DNA of 32,306 bases, taken from Virgisporangium ochraceum. GTDB lineage: Bacteria > Actinomycetota > Actinomycetes > Mycobacteriales > Micromonosporaceae. Below, one piece after another: positions 27,113-32,306 of this stretch. The translations under genes and the position numbers were made by a program. How positions within the stretch are numbered: the stretch's first letter is position 1; every line of letters starts with the position of its first letter. Under the pieces are notes generated by a model. That model made no database searches, was not told where the DNA came from, and saw nothing but the letters and a program-made list of their open reading frames with translations. The stretch covers positions 1-32,306 of the forward strand of contig NZ_BOPH01000131.1 in assembly GCF_016863655.1 (NCBI RefSeq). Direction: 5' to 3'.

Positions 27113-27862
27113 CTACGCGTCGCCCTGTTTCTTCCAGATCACGTAGTCGACCTCCAGGGTGCGCATCTGGCCGTCGTCGCTCTTGTCGAGGTTCGCCACG
27201 GTGAGCGCGCCGAGCCTGTCGTCGCTGGTCTTGACGCAGATGGTCGCCCCCGGAAGCAGGACGCTGATGTGCGCGGTGGTGCCCCACTTCACCGAGGCGG
27301 CCGTGCACCCGGCCGGGGTCGGCGCACCGGCGGCGGCACCCGTGCCCGCCTGCGCCCGGTTCACCGCCGTGAGCCCGGTCTCGGTGACGTCGAAGTCGTA
27401 CTTCTCGTTCGTGCCGAGGCCCGACGTCTTCGCCGTGTCGAGGTCGATGCCGGAGTCGTAGTACTGCATCTTGAGCTTGCCGTTCAGGTAGACGGCGTTC
27501 GTCGAGTTCACCGCCGGCGCGCTGTTCGCCGACGGGGTGCCCGCCGGCTGGCTCGCCGGTGGCGTGCCCCCGGTCGCGCCGCCGGTGGCGGGCGGAACCT
27601 GGTTGGCCTGCTGGTTCGTCTGCTCGTCACGCGGGTCGGCGGTGTTGTCACCCGGCCCGGAGTCGTTGCCGACGGCCTTGATCGCGATGATCGAGATCGC
27701 GGTGACCATGAGGAGCAGCAGCCCCATGACCCCGGCGATGACCACCGGGTGGTTCCACAGGTACCGGAAGCCGCTGGGCTGCGGCTGTGCTGGATCCAGC
27801 ACCGGACCCGGTACCGGCGGCTGCCACTGCTGGTAGCCGTGCTCGTCGGTTGGCGCGTTCAC
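27113..27862 (-). CDS. Membrane-anchored protein of unknown function
   Basis: I do not recognise this family. The 249-residue protein has a short Pro/Gln-rich cytoplasmic N-terminus, one transmembrane helix at about 40-62 (VVIAGVMGLLLLMVTAISII) and an outside linker rich in Thr, Pro, Ala and Asn (about 66-120). A folded C-terminal domain (about 122-249) follows with two cysteines (186 and 209) that could form a disulfide. Charge distribution suggests the C-terminus is outside. The start GTG 27862 has GGGGG about 3-7 nt upstream. It lies 77 bp downstream of nusB on the same strand and ends at the shared terminator with bldD. Possible roles are an envelope sensor or an exported binding protein; neither is shown by sequence. 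Confidence 0.75.
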   Translation of the reverse strand: MNAPTDEHGYQQWQPPVPGPVLDPAQPQPSGFRYLWNHPVVIAGVMGLLLLMVTAISIIAIKAVGNDSGPGDNTADPRDEQTNQQANQVPPATGGATGGTPPASQPAGTPSANSAPAVNSTNAVYLNGKLKMQYYDSGIDLDTAKTSGLGTNEKYDFDVTETGLTAVNRAQAGTGAAAGAPTPAGCTAASVKWGTTAHISVLLPGATICVKTSDDRLGALTVANLDKSDDGQMRTLEVDYVIWKKQGDA

Positions 27863-27939
27863 GTTCCCCCGCTAACGCCGTATGAATTGACCGCGCCCGA
27901 TTGTGCCGTACGCGCGCACCCCGAGGGAACCGAGGCCCG

Positions 27940-28428
27940 CTAAACCGCGTATTCCGCTATGCGGCCCAGGATGCCGTTCAGGAACCGCGGGGAGTCGTCC
28001 GTCGACAGGGAACGGGCGAGCTCCACCGCCTCGGTGATCGCGACCGGAGGATCGATGTCGTCGGCATAGAGCAGCTCGAACACCGCGATCCGGGCCAGGT
28101 TGCGGTCGACCACCGGCATGCGGTCGAGCGTCCAGCCCTCCGCGTAGGAGGAGATCACCTCGTCGATCCGGTCGAGGTGGGCCAGCACCCCCTCGACCAG
28201 GCGCACCGTGTACGACAGGTGCTCGGGCCGCGGCTCCGGCAGCAGCCCGATGTAGCTCTCCAGCGTGCGGCGGATCGGCTCGTCGCGCAGGTCGGCCTGG
28301 TAGAGCACGTCGAGCGCGCGCTTACGGGCCTTGCGCCGGGCCGACACGTTGCCGGCCGGCATGCTCGCGTCGGAGGTGAACCAGGTGTCCTCGTCGTGGT
28401 CGTGCTCGTCACCGACCGGTTCGGGCAT
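27940..28428 (-). CDS. nusB: Transcription antitermination factor NusB
   Basis: Works with NusE (S10), NusA and NusG on boxA RNA to keep RNA polymerase processive through rRNA operons. The 162 residues have an acidic, His-rich N-terminal tail of about 27 residues, followed by the NusB fold beginning SARRKARKRALDVLYQADLR. The tail of the family follows: RNLARIAVFELLY, PVAITEAVELARSLSTDDSPRFLNGILGRI. The start ATG overlaps the efp stop as TAATG, supporting the long N-terminus, although an internal ATG at residue 23 is possible. Confidence 0.95.
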   Translation of the reverse strand: MPEPVGDEHDHDEDTWFTSDASMPAGNVSARRKARKRALDVLYQADLRDEPIRRTLESYIGLLPEPRPEHLSYTVRLVEGVLAHLDRIDEVISSYAEGWTLDRMPVVDRNLARIAVFELLYADDIDPPVAITEAVELARSLSTDDSPRFLNGILGRIAEYAV

Positions 28429-28985
28429 TAGGAACGCCCGAGGTAACGACCGTCGCGGGTGTCGACCTTGATCTTCTCACCGGTGGTGATGAACAGCGGC
28501 ACGTTGACCGTGGCACCGGTCTCGACCGTGGCCGGCTTGGTGCCGCCGGTCGACCGGTCGCCCTGCAGGCCGGGCTCGGTGTAGGTGACCTCGAGCATGA
28601 CACTCGTGGCGAGCTCGACGTACAGCGGCACACCCTCGTGGGTGGCCACGATCGCCTCGGCCTCGGGCAGCAGGTACTTCGAGGCGTCACCCACCGTGGC
28701 GGCCGGCACAGGGATCTGGTCGAACGTGTCGAGGTCCATGAACACGAAGTCGTCGCCGTCGGCGTACAGGTACTGCATCGTGCGCTTGTCGACCGTGGCG
28801 GTCTCGACCTTGGTGCCGGCGTTGAAGGTCTTGTCAACGACCTTGCCGGAGAGGACGTTCTTGAGCGTGGTGCGGACGAACGCCCCGCCCTTACCTGGCT
28901 TGACGTGCTGGAACTCCACGACGGTCCACAGCGCGCCGTCGAGGTTGAGCACGAGGCCGTTCTTCAGGTCATTGGTGGTGGCCAT
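28428..28985 (-). CDS. efp: Elongation factor P
   Basis: Binds ribosomes stalled on consecutive prolines and promotes peptide bond formation. The 185 residues have three beta-barrel domains. The functional tip is KPGKGGAF with Lys32 at the position that is modified in many bacteria; no modification gene is visible here. The C-terminus YLGR fits the family. The ATG 28985 has only a distant GGAAAGAG ribosome site. A TACACT (minus strand, 29048-29043) could be a -10 box about 60 nt upstream, without a good -35 box. It overlaps nusB by one base. Confidence 0.96.
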   Translation of the reverse strand: MATTNDLKNGLVLNLDGALWTVVEFQHVKPGKGGAFVRTTLKNVLSGKVVDKTFNAGTKVETATVDKRTMQYLYADGDDFVFMDLDTFDQIPVPAATVGDASKYLLPEAEAIVATHEGVPLYVELATSVMLEVTYTEPGLQGDRSTGGTKPATVETGATVNVPLFITTGEKIKVDTRDGRYLGRS

Positions 28986-29074
28986 GGGGGAATGCAGTCT
29001 CTTTCCGGCGGGAGCGAAGGAAGGCTCGATCGAGCCCGGGCAAGTGTACCGGCGTTACACGGAGAACACTCAGT

Positions 29075-29103
29075 CGGCCGTCCGAGCTGCGCTCGGACGG
29101 CCG
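29075..29103. terminator. Terminator hairpin after the aro operon
   Basis: A perfect 13-bp stem (CGGCCGTCCGAGC 29075-29087 with its complement 29091-29103) with a three-base loop. It lies 44 bp after the aroQ stop, before efp on the same strand. There is no U-run. Confidence 0.7.
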
Positions 29104-29146
29104 CCTTCGGCGACACGCTGAGTTGATGATTCGCTCGCAAGCTCGC

Positions 29147-29632
29147 TCATGTGGCCTGTTCGAGGGCTTCCTGCCGGGCCTCCGCGTGGTCGACCGGCTC
29201 GATCGTCGCCCGCGCCGCCAGGAACCGCAGGGCCAGGTGGTAGCCCTCCACCCCGAGGCCGCAGATCACCCCGGTGGCGACCGCCGACACCACCGAGTGG
29301 TGCCGGAACTCCTCGCGGGCGTGGATGTTCGAGATGTGCACCTCGACCAGCGGCCACCGCAGCAACGCGCACGCGTCACGCAGCGCGTAGGAGTAGTGCG
29401 ACCAGGCACCCGGGTTCAGCACCACCGCCGCACCCTCGTCGGCGGCGTCGTGCAGCCAGCCGATCATCTCGTGCTCGGCGTCGGTCTGCCGCGCCTCGAC
29501 GTCGAGGCCGAGCGTCTTCCCCAGCTCGACGCAGCCGTCGACGAGGTCGGAGTACGTCGTGACCCCGTACACGTCGACCTGCCGGGTACCGAGCCGGCCC
29601 AGGTTGGGCCCGTTCAACACGTAGACCTTCAT
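29147..29632 (-). CDS. aroQ: 3-dehydroquinate dehydratase, type II
   Basis: Third shikimate step, anti-elimination type. The start ATG 29632 overlaps the aroB stop as ATGA, giving 161 residues; the frame open upstream is not this protein. Motifs: YVLNGPNLGRLGTR with the catalytic Arg, Tyr in VYGVTTY, NPGAWSHYSYALRDA, and EVHISNIHAREEFRHHSVVS with the catalytic His. The C-terminal tail is about 15 residues longer than the common form. Confidence 0.96.
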   Translation of the reverse strand: MKVYVLNGPNLGRLGTRQVDVYGVTTYSDLVDGCVELGKTLGLDVEARQTDAEHEMIGWLHDAADEGAAVVLNPGAWSHYSYALRDACALLRWPLVEVHISNIHAREEFRHHSVVSAVATGVICGLGVEGYHLALRFLAARATIEPVDHAEARQEALEQAT

Positions 29633-30678
29633 GTGGCCACCGCCTCCTCGTAGACGGCGCGCAGCTCGTCGTCTCCCGGTCCCTCGATCACCGACGGCCT
29701 GGCCAGGCCGTCGAGCACGACGAAGCGCAACCGCGCGCCGCGTGCCTTCTTGTCGACGCGCATCGCGTCGAGCAGGTCGGGCCAGGCGTCGCGGCGGTAG
29801 CCGACCGGCAGGCCCAGCGACTCGAGCACGGTGCGGTGCCGGGCCGCCGTTCCGGGGTCCAAGCGACCGGTGCGGACGCCGAGCGCCGCCGCGAACACCA
29901 GCCCGACGGACACGGCGTCGCCGTGCCGCCAGCGGTAGCCCTCGAACCGTTCGATCGCGTGACCGAGCGTGTGTCCGTAGTTGAGGATCTCGCGCAGCCC
30001 GCCCTCGCGCAGGTCCTCCCCGACGACCCGGGCCTTCACCGCGACCGCCCGCTCGACCAGCTCCTGGATGTGGTCGCCGCCGCTCTCGATGAGGTCGAGG
30101 ATCACGGGGTCGGCGATGAAGCCGCACTTCACGACCTCGGCCATCCCCGCGGTGAGGTCCCGCGCCGGGAGCGTGTCGAGGGTCGCGAGGTCGCAGAGGA
30201 CGGCCGCGGGCGGGTGGAACGCGCCCACCAGGTTCTTCCCGGCCGCGGTGTTGACGCCGGTCTTTCCACCCACGGCGGCGTCGACCATGCCGAGCAGGCT
30301 CGTCGGGACGTGCACCACGGCGACCCCGCGCAGCCAGCAGGCCGCGACGAACCCGGCGAGGTCGGTGACCGCTCCCCCACCGACGCCCACGACGGCGTCG
30401 GAGCGGGTGAACTTCGCCCTGCCGAGCTGCTCCCACGCCTTCTCGGCGACGGTGATCGACTTGCCGGCCTCGGCGTCGGGCACCTCGATGGGCAGCACGG
30501 CGCGGCCGCTGTCCTCGATGGCCCTCATCGCCTTCTCGGCGTGGGCCTTGAGCGGCGCGGAGAACATGACGGCGACCTGCGCGGCCTTTCCTAGCCGCGC
30601 CGGCAGTTCCGGCAGCAGGTCGCGGCCGACGAGCACCGGGTACGGGTGGTCGCCGGCGACCTCGATGGTGGTGGTCAC
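29629..30678 (-). CDS. aroB: 3-dehydroquinate synthase
   Basis: Converts DAHP to 3-dehydroquinate with NAD and a divalent metal. The protein has 349 residues. The NAD motif is GVGGGAVTDLAGFVAACWLRG; substrate-site VPTSLLGMVDAAVGGKTGVN; metal ligands in GMAEVVKCGFIAD and NYGHTLGHAIE. The start GTG 30678 overlaps the aroK stop as GTGA. Confidence 0.97.
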   Translation of the reverse strand: MTTTIEVAGDHPYPVLVGRDLLPELPARLGKAAQVAVMFSAPLKAHAEKAMRAIEDSGRAVLPIEVPDAEAGKSITVAEKAWEQLGRAKFTRSDAVVGVGGGAVTDLAGFVAACWLRGVAVVHVPTSLLGMVDAAVGGKTGVNTAAGKNLVGAFHPPAAVLCDLATLDTLPARDLTAGMAEVVKCGFIADPVILDLIESGGDHIQELVERAVAVKARVVGEDLREGGLREILNYGHTLGHAIERFEGYRWRHGDAVSVGLVFAAALGVRTGRLDPGTAARHRTVLESLGLPVGYRRDAWPDLLDAMRVDKKARGARLRFVVLDGLARPSVIEGPGDDELRAVYEEAVAT

Positions 30679-31205
30679 GTCGCCTCTCTCGGCGACAAAT
30701 CAGCCGTTTTCAGCTGCTTCAGGATCTCTTCCGCGAGGTCTTCCGGGGTGCGGCCGTCGGTCGCGACGGTGATCGTCGCTACCTCCGCGTAGAGGGGACG
30801 CCGCTGGTCGATGAGGTGCTTGAGCGTGGCCCGCGGGTTGATCGCGAGCAGGGGACGCCCGACGCCCAGCCCGACGCGGCCGACCGCGTCGGCGAGCCCG
30901 ACCTCCAGGTACACGACCCGGTGGCCTTTCAGCAGCTCACGGGTCTCGGGGGCGAGGATGGCGCCGCCGCCCAGCGCCAGCACGCCGTCGTGTTCGTCGA
31001 GCGCCTTCGCGACGGCCGCCCGTTCGAGCGCGCGGAAGTGGTCCTCGCCCTCGTCTACGAAGATGTCGGAGATCGGCTTCCCGGCGGTGGCGACGATGTC
31101 GTCGTCGGTGTCGCGCAACGGCTTCCCGAGGCGCTCGGCCAGCAGCTGGCCGACCGTCGACTTGCCGGCACCCATCACGCCGACCAGCACGACCGCGGGA
31201 CTCAC
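30675..31205 (-). CDS. aroK: Shikimate kinase
   Basis: Phosphorylates shikimate at the 3-hydroxyl with ATP. The start GTG 31205 overlaps the aroC stop as GTGA, giving 176 residues starting MSPAVVLVGVMGAGKST. The Walker A is GVMGAGKST (near 9-17). The shikimate-binding DTDDDI and the GGGAI segment are present, with a lid Arg in GRPLL. The open frame further upstream lies inside aroC and is not used. Confidence 0.96.
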   Translation of the reverse strand: MSPAVVLVGVMGAGKSTVGQLLAERLGKPLRDTDDDIVATAGKPISDIFVDEGEDHFRALERAAVAKALDEHDGVLALGGGAILAPETRELLKGHRVVYLEVGLADAVGRVGLGVGRPLLAINPRATLKHLIDQRRPLYAEVATITVATDGRTPEDLAEEILKQLKTADLSPREAT

Positions 31206-32306
31206 CGGATGACCAGCGCGTCGAGGTACGACGTGACGTTGCGGCGGATCTCGGCGACCGAGTCGCCGCCGAACTTCTCCGTGGCGGCCTCGGCCAGCAC
31301 CAGCGCCACCATCGCCTCCGCGACCACGGCCGCGGCCGGCACCGCGCACACGTCGGAGCGCTGGTTGATCGCGGTGGCCGCCTCGCCGGTGGTGATGTCG
31401 ACCGTCTGCAGCGCCCGGTTGAGGCTGGAGATCGGCTTCATCGCAGCCTTCACCCGCAGCGGCTCGCCGCTGGTGATGCCGCCCTCCAGGCCACCGGCCC
31501 GGTCGGTGACCCGCTTCACGCCGTCGGCCGTCGGGATGATCTCGTCGTGCGCCTTCGAGCCGCGCGACCGGGCCTGCGTGAACGCGTCACCGATCTCGAC
31601 GCCCTTGATCGCCTGGATCGACATCAACGCCGTGGCCAGCCGCGCGTCGAGCTTGCGGTCCCACTGGGTGTGGCTGCCCAGCCCCGGCGGCACCCCGTAC
31701 GCGAGCACCTCGACGATGCCGCCGAGCGTGTCGGCGTCCTTCTTCGCGGCGTCGACCTCGGCGACCATCCGCGCGCTCGCCTCGGGGTCGAGGCAGCGCA
31801 GCGGGTCGGCGTCGATGCGGTCGAAGTCGTCGGGACGCGGTTGCAGCCCGGCCTTGACCGCCACGTTGCCAAGCTCGACCACGTGCGACACGATGTCGAC
31901 GCCGAGGGCCTGCTTGAGCAGCGCCTTCGCCACCGCACCGACGGCCACGCGGGCGGCGGTCTCGCGGGCACTGGCCCGTTCGAGGATCGGCCGGGCGTCG
32001 GTGTGGCCGTACTTCTGCATGCCGGCGAGGTCGGCGTGCCCGGGCCGGGGCCGGGTGAGCGGCGCGTTGCGCGCCTGCTTCGCCAGCTCCTCCGGGTCGA
32101 CCGGGTCGGCGGCCATCACGGTCTGCCACTTCGGCCACTCGCTGTTGCCGATGCGCACCGCGACCGGGCTGCCCAGCGTGACGCCGTGCCGCAGGCCGCC
32201 GATGACCTCGATCTCGTCCTGCTCGAAGCTCATCCGCGCGCCGCGGCCGTACCCGAGCCGCCGGCGGGCGAGATCGCGCACCAGGTCGGCGGTGGTGACC
32301 TCGATA
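31202..32306 (-). CDS. aroC: Chorismate synthase, N-terminus cut by window edge
   Basis: Final shikimate step, needing reduced FMN. The coding frame is still open at the window end: its last visible upstream codons read IEVTTADLVRDLARRRLGYGRGARM, the conserved N-terminal part, so only about 25-30 residues are missing. Motifs RLGYGRGARMSFEQDE, GHADLAGMQKYGHTDAR, RASARETAARVAVGAVAK and GGLEGGITSGEP are all intact. It is the most upstream gene here of aroC-aroK-aroB-aroQ. Confidence 0.96.
   Translation of the reverse strand, partial: IEVTTADLVRDLARRRLGYGRGARMSFEQDEIEVIGGLRHGVTLGSPVAVRIGNSEWPKWQTVMAADPVDPEELAKQARNAPLTRPRPGHADLAGMQKYGHTDARPILERASARETAARVAVGAVAKALLKQALGVDIVSHVVELGNVAVKAGLQPRPDDFDRIDADPLRCLDPEASARMVAEVDAAKKDADTLGGIVEVLAYGVPPGLGSHTQWDRKLDARLATALMSIQAIKGVEIGDAFTQARSRGSKAHDEIIPTADGVKRVTDRAGGLEGGITSGEPLRVKAAMKPISSLNRALQTVDITTGEAATAINQRSDVCAVPAAAVVAEAMVALVLAEAATEKFGGDSVAEIRRNVTSYLDALVIR

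Overview
The window is a gene-dense, very GC-rich chromosomal segment of an actinobacterium. BldD with an intact c-di-GMP signature, an actinobacterial integration host factor (mIHF), a helicase-motif-less PriA and the order pyrR-pyrBC-carAB-pyrDF-mihF-gmk-rpoZ-coaBC-metK-priA all point to Actinomycetia. The overall style suggests a Micromonosporaceae-like or other sporulating filamentous lineage, but that family-level guess is inference. No rRNA, tRNA, CRISPR array, insertion sequence or phage gene is visible.

Layout from left to right. (1) malQ on the minus strand diverges from a lone half-size ABC exporter on the plus strand. (2) A tightly overlapped minus-strand operon (10855 down to 3862) encodes a stressosome module, RsbR-like (PAS-PAS-STAS), RsbS-like, RsbT-like and an RsbX-like phosphatase fused to an RsbT-like ATPase domain. 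It runs directly into two hybrid histidine kinases, so the stressosome appears wired to phosphorelay proteins; no sigma factor gene is next to it. (3) priA, metK, coaBC, rpoZ, gmk and mihF follow on the minus strand as a housekeeping block. (4) Upstream of that lies a complete pyrimidine operon, pyrR-pyrB-pyrC-carA-carB-pyrD-pyrF. Every junction overlaps by 4 to 8 nt. The pyrR leader has a good match to the PyrR RNA-binding loop right beside the Shine-Dalgarno sequence. (5) bldD diverges from pyrR. A convergent terminator separates it from a membrane-anchored protein of unknown function, followed on the minus strand by nusB, efp and the shikimate genes aroQ-aroB-aroK-aroC, the last cut by the window edge.

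The least ordinary items are these. A 60-bp palindromic element occurs twice with no length change: once between convergent genes (3796-3856) and once in frame inside the priA coding sequence (12704-12762). The stressosome operon ends in hybrid kinases. The pyrR leader can form a PyrR-binding hairpin, a hairpin that hides the ribosome site, and a competing long-range pairing. Since all the pyr genes are translationally overlapped, repression at pyrR could pass down the whole operon.
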